Source: CALGKJ01 sp049322695 (lineage in GTDB: Bacteria; Bacillota; Clostridia; Lutisporales; Lutisporaceae). From it: a DNA stretch of 64,000 bases. The stretch is from assembly GCA_049322695.1 (NCBI GenBank), contig JBMORW010000023.1, positions 1 to 64,000 of the forward strand. Direction: 5' to 3'. Made by a program: the position numbers and the translations under genes. Under the pieces are notes generated by a model that worked only from the letters and a program-made list of their open reading frames with translations, was not told where the DNA came from and searched no databases. Shown piece after piece: positions 1-9,052 of this stretch; position 1 is the stretch's first letter; each line of letters opens with the position of its first letter.

Positions 1-143
1 AGCCAAATCAATCGCAAAGCAATAATAGCTAAGCTTATTATACTATTTTTTGAGGTATAACAAATAGTGTTTTTGTGATGCAAATTTTTAGTAGAGTATA
101 TTCTTTGTTTTCACATTAACCGTCCCTCGTGCTTTTAAGATTA

Positions 144-184
144 AATCAAAAAGAGCAGTGCTATTAATCAAATACACTGCTCTT
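144..184 (-). terminator. Rho-independent terminator of the rubrerythrin gene
   Basis: A 10-bp inverted repeat (AAGAGCAGTG at 151-160, CACTGCTCTT at 175-184) lies just past the leftward rubrerythrin stop codon. Read on the minus strand it is followed by a T-rich tract (144-150). The region 1-143 holds no gene that I can support. Confidence 0.85.
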
Positions 185-195
185 CATTGTTCATA

Positions 196-744
196 TTACT
201 TACCGAAATATCTATCCAAAAGACCCTTGAAAGCCTGACCGTGTCTCGCTTCATCCTTGCACATTTCATGCACTGTGTCATGTATTGCATCATAGTTCAG
301 CTGCTTAGCCAATGTAGCCAGCTCCTTCTTGCCCATGCATGCACCATGCTCTGCGGATACTCTCATTTCAAGGTTTTTCTTTGTATCAGCTGCTACTACT
401 TCACCTAAGAGCTCAGCAAACTTTGCAGCATGCTCTGCTTCTTCAAAGGCTATTCTCTTATAAGCTTCTGCAACCTCCGGGAAGCCTTCTCTATCAGCCT
501 GACGGCTCATTGCCAGATACATGCCTACCTCTGTGCATTCACCCATGAAGTTCATCTTTAGACCTTCTATAACTCTTGGATCCACATCCCTTGCTACTCC
601 TATTCTATGTTCATCTGCCCATGCCATCTGATCTTCAAGCTTCTCCATGAATTTTTCCTTTGGAGCCTGGCACATAGGACATTTATCAGGTGCTTCCATT
701 CCCTCGTGAACATAACCGCATACTGTACAAACAAATTTTTTCAT
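196..744 (-). CDS. reverse rubrerythrin (NADH peroxidase type)
   Basis: This 182-residue cytoplasmic protein has its rubredoxin domain at the N-terminus (Cys6, Cys9, Cys22, Cys25) followed by a four-helix ferritin-like diiron domain. That order is reversed relative to classical rubrerythrin. The diiron domain shows Glu and His ligands in motifs such as EEAEHAAKF and KDEARHG. In clostridia this family reduces hydrogen peroxide and oxygen with electrons from NADH via rubredoxin reductase. The start has a strong AAGGAGG ribosome binding site. The gene stands alone with its own promoter and terminator, divergent from fhs. An inverted repeat overlapping the promoter suggests repressor control, as expected for an oxidative-stress gene. 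Confidence 0.93.
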   Translation of the reverse strand: MKKFVCTVCGYVHEGMEAPDKCPMCQAPKEKFMEKLEDQMAWADEHRIGVARDVDPRVIEGLKMNFMGECTEVGMYLAMSRQADREGFPEVAEAYKRIAFEEAEHAAKFAELLGEVVAADTKKNLEMRVSAEHGACMGKKELATLAKQLNYDAIHDTVHEMCKDEARHGQAFKGLLDRYFGK

Positions 745-778
745 ATAGATATTCCTCCTTAAATTTAGTCAAATTATA

Positions 779-809
779 ATACCAAATTATGTATAAGGAA
801 ATTTGGTAT
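779..809. promoter_or_regulatory. 9-bp inverted repeat, candidate operator of rubrerythrin
   Basis: ATACCAAAT (779-787) and ATTTGGTAT (801-809) form a perfect 9-bp inverted repeat with a 13-bp spacer. It brackets the predicted -10 hexamer of the leftward rubrerythrin promoter. The position fits a repressor site. The sequence does not match the PerR box consensus well, so the regulator is unknown. Confidence 0.55.
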
Positions 810-818
810 TTCATTCAA
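790..818 (-). promoter_or_regulatory. sigma-A-type promoter of rubrerythrin
   Basis: On the minus strand TTGAAT (813-818) and TATACA (790-795) are separated by 17 bp, a good vegetative promoter about 45 bp upstream of the start codon. Confidence 0.6.
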
Positions 819-1004
819 TTAATTACTTACAATAGTTATTATATAATAATAATTATCCGTTGACAAGAGGGAAATACAAATTTTCTAAAAAAATCTGAAA
901 AATTTTTAAAATGCTCACAAATTAGACGATAATTTGACGCTAGTGAATTATAATATGAATCAGGGAAAAGTTGATTAATAAACATAAGGAAAGGGGAAAA
1001 GCAA

Positions 1005-2687
1005 ATGGAGATTAAAGTGCCAAGCGATATAGAAATAGCACAAAAAGCCAAAATGAAGCCTATTGCAGAGCTTGCAAAGGAATGGGGAATCCTTGAAGAT
1101 GAAATAGAGCTCTATGGTAAGTATAAGACAAAGATTTCACCTGATATTTTCAACAGACTGAAGGATAAGCCGAACGGTAAACTGGTATTGGTGACAGCCA
1201 TCAGTCCCACTCCTGCAGGAGAAGGAAAATCTACTACTACAGTAGGACTTGGTCAGGCATTAAATAAAATAGGCAAAAAGGCAGTAATAGCATTAAGAGA
1301 GCCTTCTCTTGGACCTGTATTCGGAGTAAAGGGAGGAGCAGCCGGAGGCGGATATGCCCAGGTGGTGCCTATGGAGGACATAAACCTTCACTTTACGGGA
1401 GATATGCATGCGATTACAACTGCCAACAACCTCCTGTCAGCAGCAATAGATAATCATATAAATCACGGAAACACACTTAATATAGATCCCAGACAGATAG
1501 TATGGAAAAGAGTACTTGATATGAATGACAGGGCACTTAGGGAAGTCGTTGTGGGGCTCGGCGGCAAGGCAAACGGCTTCGTAAGACAGGATGGCTTTAT
1601 GATAACAGTTGCATCAGAGGTTATGGCAGTGCTTTGCCTGTCAAACGGTTTGATGGACCTGAAGGAAAGACTCGGAAGAATGCTGGTTGGTTATACATAC
1701 GAAGGAAAACCGGTAACTGCTTCTGACCTTAAGGTTCATGGGGCTATGGCATTGCTCTTGAAGGATGCAATAAAGCCAAATATGGTGCAGACTTTGGAAA
1801 ACACTCCTGCCCTTATACACGGCGGACCATTTGCCAATATAGCACACGGCTGTAACAGCATAATGGCTACCAAACTGGGCCTGAAGCTTGGAGACTATCT
1901 GGTTACTGAAGCCGGCTTCGGCGCTGACCTTGGAGCAGAAAAGTTCCTGGATATAAAATGCAGATATGGCGGTCTCAAGCCTGATGCAGTTGTAATTGTC
2001 GCAACAATAAGAGCTCTGAAGATGCACGGCGGAGTAAAAAAGGCTGAGCTGGGTGTTGAAAATGTTGAGGCTTTGGATAAGGGCTTTGCAAACCTTGAAA
2101 AGCAAGTGGCAAATGTGAGAAGGTTCGGCCTGCCTGTTATGGTAGCTGTAAATAAGTTTGCCAACGATACAAGAGCAGAAATACTTCATCTTATAACCAA
2201 GTGCAGAGAAGCGGGTGTCAAGGTTGCACTGAATGAGGTATGGTCGAAAGGCGGAGAAGGCGGAGTAGAAATGGCTGAAATGCTGGTTGAGCTTATTGAA
2301 AAAGAAAGCTCCAATTACAAGCCGCTATATGATATTGAAGATAAGATTGAGAACAAGGTGAATACAATAGTAAGAGAAATCTATGGAGGCAGAGGAGCCG
2401 TATTTACTTCAAAGGCACAGAAGGAAATTAAGCGTTTGGAAGAGCTTGAACTGGATAAGCTGCCGATATGCATGGCAAAGACACAGTATTCATTGTCAGA
2501 TAACCCTGAGCTTCTGGGAGCACCAAAGGATTTCGACATTACAGTCAAAGAGGTAAGAGTATCAGCGGGGGCGGGCTTCATAGTTTGTATCACAGGTGAC
2601 ATAATGATAATGCCGGGTCTGCCGAAGGTACCTTCAGCCGAGTTGATAGATATAGACGAAAACGGTGTAATTACAGGCTTGTTCTAA
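1005..2687 (+). CDS. fhs: formate--tetrahydrofolate ligase
   Basis: This 560-residue enzyme interconverts formate, THF and ATP with 10-formyl-THF, ADP and phosphate. The length matches the family. The ATP-binding loop PTPAGEGKST lies near residues 68-77 and is followed by the conserved LREPSLGPVFGVKGGAAGGG region (about 97-116). A clear AAGGAAAGGGG ribosome binding site precedes the ATG. Because hutU and ftcD follow in the same direction, the likely role here is ATP-forming release of formate from formyl-THF derived from histidine. Use in the Wood-Ljungdahl methyl branch or purine synthesis is also possible. A TATAAT is visible around 949-954 but has no convincing -35 partner. Confidence 0.96.
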   Translation: MEIKVPSDIEIAQKAKMKPIAELAKEWGILEDEIELYGKYKTKISPDIFNRLKDKPNGKLVLVTAISPTPAGEGKSTTTVGLGQALNKIGKKAVIALREPSLGPVFGVKGGAAGGGYAQVVPMEDINLHFTGDMHAITTANNLLSAAIDNHINHGNTLNIDPRQIVWKRVLDMNDRALREVVVGLGGKANGFVRQDGFMITVASEVMAVLCLSNGLMDLKERLGRMLVGYTYEGKPVTASDLKVHGAMALLLKDAIKPNMVQTLENTPALIHGGPFANIAHGCNSIMATKLGLKLGDYLVTEAGFGADLGAEKFLDIKCRYGGLKPDAVVIVATIRALKMHGGVKKAELGVENVEALDKGFANLEKQVANVRRFGLPVMVAVNKFANDTRAEILHLITKCREAGVKVALNEVWSKGGEGGVEMAEMLVELIEKESSNYKPLYDIEDKIENKVNTIVREIYGGRGAVFTSKAQKEIKRLEELELDKLPICMAKTQYSLSDNPELLGAPKDFDITVKEVRVSAGAGFIVCITGDIMIMPGLPKVPSAELIDIDENGVITGLF

Positions 2688-2778
2688 AATAATAATGTTA
2701 TTGATGCTTAAGGGTACATAATCGAAGGGTTAAGTACCTTTTAAGCGTTTGAAAGTATAATGATGCAAGGAGGAAAAT

Positions 2779-4806
2779 ATGGTTACGAATTATGATATCT
2801 CTCAAGCCATGACAATCAAGCTGGATAATGTACTTCCGGAATTCCCCAGGTTTGAAGACGGCATCAGAAGAGCACCAGACAGAGGTTTCAAGCTTACAAA
2901 AACTCAAACTGAGACAGCTTTGAAGAATGCACTCAGGTATATTCCCGAGGAGTTGCATGAAAAGCTTGCACCTGAGTTTTTAGAAGAGCTGCTGACTAGA
3001 GGCAGAATATACGGCTACCGCTTCAGGCCGGCAGGGAACATCAAAGCAAAGCCTGTACATGAGTATAAGGGTAACTGCATTGAAGGCAAAGCTTTTCAGG
3101 TAATGATAGACAATAATCTGGATTTTGATATTGCACTTTATCCCTATGAGCTGGTCACATATGGTGAGACAGGAAAGGTATGTCAGAACTGGATGCAATA
3201 CAGGCTTATAAAGAAATATCTTGAGGTTATGACCAGTGAGCAAACATTGGTTATAGAGTCAGGACATCCGTTGGGCTTGTTCAAGTCTAAGCCGGATGCG
3301 CCAAGGGTCATTATTACCAATGCTCTTATGGTAGGTATGTTTGATAATCCAAAGGATTGGGATATTGCCGAGCAGATGGGTGTTGCAAATTATGGTCAGA
3401 TGACTGCCGGAGGCTGGATGTATATAGGTCCCCAAGGCATAGTGCATGGTACCTTCAATACCATACTAAATGCCGGCAGACTTAAGCTGGGAATATCAGA
3501 TAATGAGGATTTGAGAGGACACCTCTTTGTGACTTCGGGTCTTGGCGGTATGAGCGGAGCTCAGCCTAAGGCTATAGAAATAGCCAATGGTGTCGGTATA
3601 GTTGCAGAGGTGGATTATTCCAGAATACAAACAAGATACACGCAGGGCTGGGTTAAGAGAATCACTTCGGATGTAAAGGAAGCCTTTGATATAGCCTTTG
3701 AGTATATGAAAAAGAAGGAGCCTATGTCAATAGCTTATCATGGAAACATAGTAGATTTGCTCCAATACGCTGTTGATAATAAAGTTCATATAGAATTGCT
3801 TTCCGATCAAACCTCCTGTCACGCAGTATATGAAGGAGGCTATTGTCCGCAGGGTATTACCTTCGAAGAAAGAACAGAGCTTTTGAAAAAAGACAGATGT
3901 AAGTTTATAGAGCTTGTAAACAAATCATTGAGAAAGCACTTTGAACTTATAAAGACACTTACTGAAAGAGGAACATATTTCTTTGATTACGGCAACGCCT
4001 TCATGAAGGCTGTATATGATGCAGGAGTAAAGGAAATATCTAAAAATGGAATTGATGAGAAGGACGGTTTCATATGGCCGTCATATGTAGAGGATATAAT
4101 GGGACCAATGCTGTTTGATTATGGCTATGGGCCCTTCAGATGGGTATGCCTTAGTGGGAGGCATGAAGACCTTGTTAAGACAGACAAGGCAGCAATGGAC
4201 TGCATAGATCCAAACAGAAGAGGTCAGGACAGGGATAACTATGTTTGGATAAGGGATGCAGAGAAAAATAAGCTGGTAGTAGGAACACAAGCAAGAATTC
4301 TTTACCAGGATGCAATGGGAAGGACCAAGATTGCCCTTAAGTTTAATGAAATGGTCAGAAACGGCGAGGTAGGACCTATAATGCTGGGCAGAGACCATCA
4401 TGACGTAAGCGGAACAGACTCTCCCTTCAGAGAAACCTCCAATATAAAGGACGGAAGCAATGTTATGGCTGATATGGCTACACAATGCTTTGCAGGAAAT
4501 GCAGCTAGAGGCATGAGTCTTATTGCACTGCATAACGGCGGAGGAGTAGGTATAGGCAAGTCCATAAACGGAGGCTTTGGAATGGTTCTGGACGGAAGTG
4601 AAAGAGCTGATAATATACTGAAAACCGCTATGCCCTGGGATGTAATGGGTGGTGTTGCAAGACGCGCCTGGGCAAGAAATGAGAACTCAATAACCACAAG
4701 CATGGAATACAATAAGGATAACCAAGGTACAGATCATATCACAATACCTTTCATACCTGATGAAAAGCTTATTAAGGATCTGGTTTCAAAAGCATTTGAA
4801 AAATAA
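2779..4806 (+). CDS. hutU: urocanate hydratase
   Basis: This 675-residue protein belongs to the NAD-dependent urocanase family, which hydrates urocanate to imidazolonepropionate in histidine degradation. Recognisable stretches are NYGQMTAGGWMYIGPQG (about residues 203-219), the glycine-rich nucleotide-binding SGLGGMSGAQ (about 253-262) and SDQTSCH (about 342-348). The AGGAGG ribosome binding site supports the ATG. The gene lies 91 bp after fhs and 20 bp before ftcD, so cotranscription is likely. Histidine ammonia-lyase and imidazolonepropionase, its pathway neighbours, are not in this window. Confidence 0.95.
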   Translation: MVTNYDISQAMTIKLDNVLPEFPRFEDGIRRAPDRGFKLTKTQTETALKNALRYIPEELHEKLAPEFLEELLTRGRIYGYRFRPAGNIKAKPVHEYKGNCIEGKAFQVMIDNNLDFDIALYPYELVTYGETGKVCQNWMQYRLIKKYLEVMTSEQTLVIESGHPLGLFKSKPDAPRVIITNALMVGMFDNPKDWDIAEQMGVANYGQMTAGGWMYIGPQGIVHGTFNTILNAGRLKLGISDNEDLRGHLFVTSGLGGMSGAQPKAIEIANGVGIVAEVDYSRIQTRYTQGWVKRITSDVKEAFDIAFEYMKKKEPMSIAYHGNIVDLLQYAVDNKVHIELLSDQTSCHAVYEGGYCPQGITFEERTELLKKDRCKFIELVNKSLRKHFELIKTLTERGTYFFDYGNAFMKAVYDAGVKEISKNGIDEKDGFIWPSYVEDIMGPMLFDYGYGPFRWVCLSGRHEDLVKTDKAAMDCIDPNRRGQDRDNYVWIRDAEKNKLVVGTQARILYQDAMGRTKIALKFNEMVRNGEVGPIMLGRDHHDVSGTDSPFRETSNIKDGSNVMADMATQCFAGNAARGMSLIALHNGGGVGIGKSINGGFGMVLDGSERADNILKTAMPWDVMGGVARRAWARNENSITTSMEYNKDNQGTDHITIPFIPDEKLIKDLVSKAFEK

Positions 4807-4826
4807 CATATATTTACGAAAGGCGG

Positions 4827-5738
4827 ATGAAAATGGGAGAAACAAAAAAAATAGTTCAATGCGTGCCTAACTTCAGTGAAGGCAGAGACCTTCAAAGGAT
4901 TGAAAGAATAGTAAATCCTTTCAGAGGCAAGGATGGAGTAAAGCTTCTTGATTATAAGAGAGATGAGGATCACAACAGAGTTGTTGTTACAGTTGTTGGT
5001 GAGCCCAATGCCGTCAAGAATGCAGTACTGGAAGCCATGGAAATCGCAATAAAGGAAATTGACATGACAAAGCATAGCGGTCAGCATCCCAGAATGGGTG
5101 CTACAGATGTAGTACCGTTTATTCCGATAAGAAATATGAGCATGACAGAAGCCATAGAGCTTTCAAAGGAGCTGGCAAAAGAAGCTTCTGAAAAGTTCAA
5201 TCTGCCTATATTCTTATATGAAAAATCAGCTTCAGACCCTCAAAGAGAAAATCTTGCCAACGTAAGAAAAGGCGAGTTCGAAGGTATGATAGAAAAAATA
5301 AAGCAGCCAGAATGGGCTCCTGATTATGGTAAAGCAGAGATACATCCTACTGCAGGAGTAACAGCTGTGGGAGCAAGAATGCCCCTGGTGGCCTTCAATG
5401 TGAACTTGAACACAAACAATCTTGATATAGCAAACAAGATTGCCAAAAACGTAAGATTCATAAACGGCGGCTTGAGATTCTGCAAGGCTATCGGTATAGA
5501 GCTTAAGGACAGAGGAATTGTACAGGTATCCATGAATATGACTGACTATACAAAAACTGCACTTTACAGAGCATATGAGCTTGTGAAGATAGAAGCACAA
5601 AGATATGGTGTAACTGCTGTAGGCAGTGAAATAATAGGTCTGCTTCCTATGGAAGCCATGATAGATACTGCGGTATACTATCTCGGAGTGGAAGATTTCT
5701 CTATGGAGCAGATACTTGAGACTCATTTAATGGAGTAA
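4827..5738 (+). CDS. ftcD: glutamate formimidoyltransferase
   Basis: This 303-residue protein transfers the formimino group of N-formimino-glutamate to tetrahydrofolate, the last step of one histidine degradation route. It is the single-domain bacterial form and lacks the cyclodeaminase domain of the mammalian bifunctional enzyme. The N-terminus (QCVPNFSEGRD, residues 10-20) and the HSGQHPRMGATDVVPF segment (about 81-96) are typical. GAAAGGCGG lies upstream. A second ATG at 4833 (MGETKK) is an alternative start. A strong terminator follows, closing the fhs-hutU-ftcD unit. A formimino-THF cyclodeaminase (fchA) must lie elsewhere. Confidence 0.95.
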   Translation: MKMGETKKIVQCVPNFSEGRDLQRIERIVNPFRGKDGVKLLDYKRDEDHNRVVVTVVGEPNAVKNAVLEAMEIAIKEIDMTKHSGQHPRMGATDVVPFIPIRNMSMTEAIELSKELAKEASEKFNLPIFLYEKSASDPQRENLANVRKGEFEGMIEKIKQPEWAPDYGKAEIHPTAGVTAVGARMPLVAFNVNLNTNNLDIANKIAKNVRFINGGLRFCKAIGIELKDRGIVQVSMNMTDYTKTALYRAYELVKIEAQRYGVTAVGSEIIGLLPMEAMIDTAVYYLGVEDFSMEQILETHLME

Positions 5739-5739
5739 G

Positions 5740-5769
5740 AAGAGAGGGTAATTCCTCTCTTTTGTTTTT
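5740..5769 (+). terminator. terminator of fhs-hutU-ftcD
   Basis: AAGAGAGG (5740-5747) and CCTCTCTT (5754-5761) form a stem with a 6-nt loop, followed by a T-rich run. Confidence 0.85.
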
Positions 5770-5789
5770 CTGCTTTTTTACGATATAAT
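5762..5789 (+). promoter_or_regulatory. promoter of the BTAD regulator
   Basis: TTGTTT (5762-5767) and TATAAT (5784-5789) are separated by 16 bp. The -35 element overlaps the T-run of the preceding terminator. Transcription would begin near 5796, so an ATG at 5799 would be almost leaderless. Confidence 0.5.
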
Positions 5790-5819
5790 GGGAGTAAGAT
5801 GTTTTTACGGGGGATGCTC

Positions 5820-8800
5820 ATGGAAATGCTTACAGTAAAACTGTTCAATACACCATATGTGAAAAAAGGTGACAAGCTTATTGTTTTTCCGTTTAAAAAA
5901 GCAGAAGCTTTGTTTTATTATATGCTGATAAAGAAGCAGGCAACCAGAGATGAGCTGGTGAATATTTTTTGGGGAGATAATGATGATGAGACAGCCAGGA
6001 AAAATCTGAGAAACGCTATCTATACCATAAAAAAGGTATTTGATGAAGATATTTTGACTACGCCTAACCGCTCCATAGTTGCAATTAATGAAAATATCGG
6101 TATAGAGACAGATTTGCAGAATTTTCTCAATGAGAAGGATATGAGATCAATAGAACAATACAGCGGTGATTTTCTTCAGGGCTTTGCCATAAAGGACAGT
6201 GAGCAGTTTGAACAATGGGTAGTGCATAATCGGGAGCTTTTAAGAGAGATATATATTAAAAGACTGTACAGCGCTGCTATAGAATCCTTTAATACAAATG
6301 CTTACGAACAGGTAGAGCGATATGTTAAGCTCATTGCAGCAGAGGATGAATATGATGAAAGAGCCTATTGTCTGCTGATGAAGGTATATGCACTGCAGGG
6401 TCAGCAGCATAAAGCCGTGGAAATATATAACAAGCTTGAGAAAGGTCTCAGGGAGGAGCTTGGTATTACTCCAGCGGAAGAAACCAAGAAGCTTCTTCAG
6501 GAGATATTAACATCACAGAATAGTGCAGAGTCAGCACTAATAAGTGAAAACGAAGGCTTCTTCTATGGAAGAGAGTTCGAGCTTTCAGAGCTGCTAAACT
6601 ACTATTCTGTTTTTTCCAGGGGCAGGCAGGGCGGCGCTGCCATTGCTGTAAGGGGTGAGGCCGGCATTGGAAAGACAAGGTTGAAAGAACGTTTTTTACG
6701 TCTGATTCCCAAAAACGAAAGCATTGTTCTTGAAACAAACTGTTATCAAGCTGAAGAAGGATATAGACTTAGACCTTGGTCTGATATATTGTACAAGCTT
6801 TCTGATGCTGCCGACTTAAATGCATTCGGCATTCCTGAAAGCTGGAGGGCTATAATATCAAACTATTTTCCCAGGTTTGCATCAGACAGCCCCAGATACA
6901 GCGAGGATTTAAAAGACAGCTCAGATCCGGTACAGTTCAAGCTTTTGGAGGATGCTATACTTGGTATGCTGGAGAGGATATCCATAAAGCATAAGCTTGT
7001 AATTGTTTTTGAGGATGTTCAATGGATGGACAGCCCAAGTATGGCTTTGCTTCTGAGTATTATGCTTCACCATGGCACAGGCAGCATATTGCTGTTTATA
7101 ACCTGCCGCAATGAAAGCAATCCCAGGCTTGACAGCTTTTTGCTATCCCTAGAAAGATATAAAAGCATTAAGATCATAGATCTGGAAAGGTTTACAAGAG
7201 TTCAGACTGTTGAGTTTTCAGAGAAAGCACTGCCATTTTATGAGTGGACAGAGGAAAACAAGAACAAGGTATATGAAGAAACTGAAGGAAATGCTTTTTT
7301 CTTAACAGAGCTTATTAACACAATAAAGGAAAAGGGATGTATAACTGATATTACAGACAGAGCACAAGGTATTATAAAGAGCAGGTTTATTGATTTGCCG
7401 AAAGATTGCATTAAGCTTCTGCATGCTGCTTCGATTTTTTTTGACAGGGTATCAATGAGTATGCTCAAAAATCTGTGCAGCAAGGATGAACTTGAGCTTA
7501 TGGACAATATTGAAATGCTTCAAGGGAAAATGATATTAAAGGAAGTGGATGAGGATGGAGAGCCTGCATTTAAGTTCACTCATCTAAAGCTCAGAGAATA
7601 CATTTATAATCAATTATCCGAAGCAAAAAGAAGATTGATTCACCATAAGGCCGGTATAATACTTGAAAGCAAGCTTTCCAATAATAGAAAAGATATACAT
7701 CTGTATCCATATCTGATATATCATTTTGAAAATAGTGGAGATTTGCTGTTGGAAGTAAAATATAAGCTTAAGAATCTTAATTATTATCTTGACCTGAATC
7801 ATGAATTGTTCCCTGTTTTTACATCCGAGTCCGATAAAAGCTATGAGGGTATATGCATTAACGGTCTGGATATTATTCCGCAGCTTGATGTTCTTGAACA
7901 ATCCATTGAGGCAACAAAGCGGAAAGGCTATGAAAATGTTGAAATTTTTAGGCTTGAAATTATCTTTCTTCACCTTAAGGGGAGATACCTTATACGGGAG
8001 GGAGACTATGAAAAAGGTTTGATTTGCATATCGGCAATGATAGACAAAGCTCTTGCCGTGGGGGATTTCTATTACTGCATTAAGGGTTATAAACAGCTGA
8101 TATACTATGGCATACAGATACATAGCACTGATATTATGGATAAGTATATCAATCTCGCCGTACAATGTGCAAACGAGCATTTTATGGAAGAGTTGGGGAT
8201 TCTATTCAGGCTTAAGGGATTAAGCAGATTAATGAAGGGAAGTTATGAGGAAGCGGAAGAGCTTCTGAAGCAGGCATTGGGTCTATTGAACTCCTACGAT
8301 ACAAAGGATGGCAAGTACTCTTTGAACATTGCAGCCTGCTACAACTATCTGGGTGAAATCAGAAGGTACGGAATGAGATTTTCATGGGCATTGGATTACT
8401 ATGATAAAGCCATAAAAATATGTGAGGATATGAGGATTACGGCCGGCGCTTCCATTTTTTATACAAATGCAGGTCAGGCGGCTTTTGATATGGGCGATTA
8501 CCATAGGGCCAAATCTTATTTTAACAGGGCAATTAAGCTCTATGATAAACAAGAATCCTATTGGGGAAGGTCTACAACAGAAGGCTATTTTTCTCTGCTT
8601 CTCATAAAGGACGGCTTCTATAAGGATGCACTGGAATATCTAAAAAAAGCGGAACTGCATGCGGAGAAGCTTAAGAGTCCTTATGAGCTGGGTTTGATGT
8701 TTAGAGTAAAGGCTGAAATCAAATCGAAAATGTATAAGAACAAGCAATTGGATAATGTATTCTGCAGCTATCTACACCAGTCTTTGGATGAATACTGCAA

Positions 8801-8882
8801 CAGGGGATTGGAAATGCTCGCTAAAGCCAATAATCCCTATGAGATGGAAATACTAAAAGCTCTTGGTAAAGGAAATAAATAG
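5820..8882 (+). CDS. large BTAD/AAA/TPR transcriptional regulator (SARP/AfsR-like)
   Basis: This protein of about 1020 residues has an N-terminal winged-helix DNA-binding domain (about 1-95), a helical BTAD activation domain (about 100-235), an AAA/STAND ATPase with Walker A GEAGIGKT (about 279-286) and Walker B LVIVFEDVQW (about 393-402), and a long C-terminal half rich in TPR-like helices. The architecture is that of signal-integrating activators such as AfsR and MalT-like proteins. The ligand is unknown. I chose ATG 5820 because GGGGG lies 6 nt upstream. In-frame ATGs at 5799 and 5814 are less suitable given the promoter at 5762-5789. Targets cannot be read from sequence. Neighbouring candidates are the histidine genes upstream and the AmmeMemoRadiSam genes downstream. 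Confidence 0.85.
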   Translation: MEMLTVKLFNTPYVKKGDKLIVFPFKKAEALFYYMLIKKQATRDELVNIFWGDNDDETARKNLRNAIYTIKKVFDEDILTTPNRSIVAINENIGIETDLQNFLNEKDMRSIEQYSGDFLQGFAIKDSEQFEQWVVHNRELLREIYIKRLYSAAIESFNTNAYEQVERYVKLIAAEDEYDERAYCLLMKVYALQGQQHKAVEIYNKLEKGLREELGITPAEETKKLLQEILTSQNSAESALISENEGFFYGREFELSELLNYYSVFSRGRQGGAAIAVRGEAGIGKTRLKERFLRLIPKNESIVLETNCYQAEEGYRLRPWSDILYKLSDAADLNAFGIPESWRAIISNYFPRFASDSPRYSEDLKDSSDPVQFKLLEDAILGMLERISIKHKLVIVFEDVQWMDSPSMALLLSIMLHHGTGSILLFITCRNESNPRLDSFLLSLERYKSIKIIDLERFTRVQTVEFSEKALPFYEWTEENKNKVYEETEGNAFFLTELINTIKEKGCITDITDRAQGIIKSRFIDLPKDCIKLLHAASIFFDRVSMSMLKNLCSKDELELMDNIEMLQGKMILKEVDEDGEPAFKFTHLKLREYIYNQLSEAKRRLIHHKAGIILESKLSNNRKDIHLYPYLIYHFENSGDLLLEVKYKLKNLNYYLDLNHELFPVFTSESDKSYEGICINGLDIIPQLDVLEQSIEATKRKGYENVEIFRLEIIFLHLKGRYLIREGDYEKGLICISAMIDKALAVGDFYYCIKGYKQLIYYGIQIHSTDIMDKYINLAVQCANEHFMEELGILFRLKGLSRLMKGSYEEAEELLKQALGLLNSYDTKDGKYSLNIAACYNYLGEIRRYGMRFSWALDYYDKAIKICEDMRITAGASIFYTNAGQAAFDMGDYHRAKSYFNRAIKLYDKQESYWGRSTTEGYFSLLLIKDGFYKDALEYLKKAELHAEKLKSPYELGLMFRVKAEIKSKMYKNKQLDNVFCSYLHQSLDEYCNRGLEMLAKANNPYEMEILKALGKGNK

Positions 8883-8917
8883 AATACTGTATGATAAAGC
8901 AGAGGATACCATATTAT

Positions 8918-8944
8918 AGCTTCCTTAAGGGGGCTTTTTCTTTT
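8918..8944 (+). terminator. terminator after the BTAD regulator
   Basis: AGCTTCC (8918-8924) pairs with GGGGGCT (8929-8935, including two G-U pairs) and is followed by TTTTCTTTTG. Confidence 0.6.
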
Positions 8945-9052
8945 GTACACAGCAGCAGCTGGCGGTTTTACTGTTTAATTTGGGGCATACTGGGTAGAAT
9001 ATCTTACAGTATGATAAAATAATGTTAAGAATAAATGAAGAGAGGTATGGTT

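Noticed and set aside
745..1004. THF riboswitch or other leader RNA upstream of fhs
   Set aside because: I found no conserved THF riboswitch core. The region holds only the divergent rubrerythrin promoter and an AT-rich stretch.
1641..2189. Long minus-strand open frames inside fhs, guaA, purL and the BTAD gene
   Set aside because: They lie wholly within strongly supported plus-strand genes, lack ribosome binding sites and have protein sequences of cysteine/serine-rich shadow type.
2700..2750. Possible terminator between fhs and hutU
   Set aside because: The GGTAC/GTACC pairing is imperfect and the T-run short. Co-oriented genes with a good hutU ribosome binding site fit one operon better.
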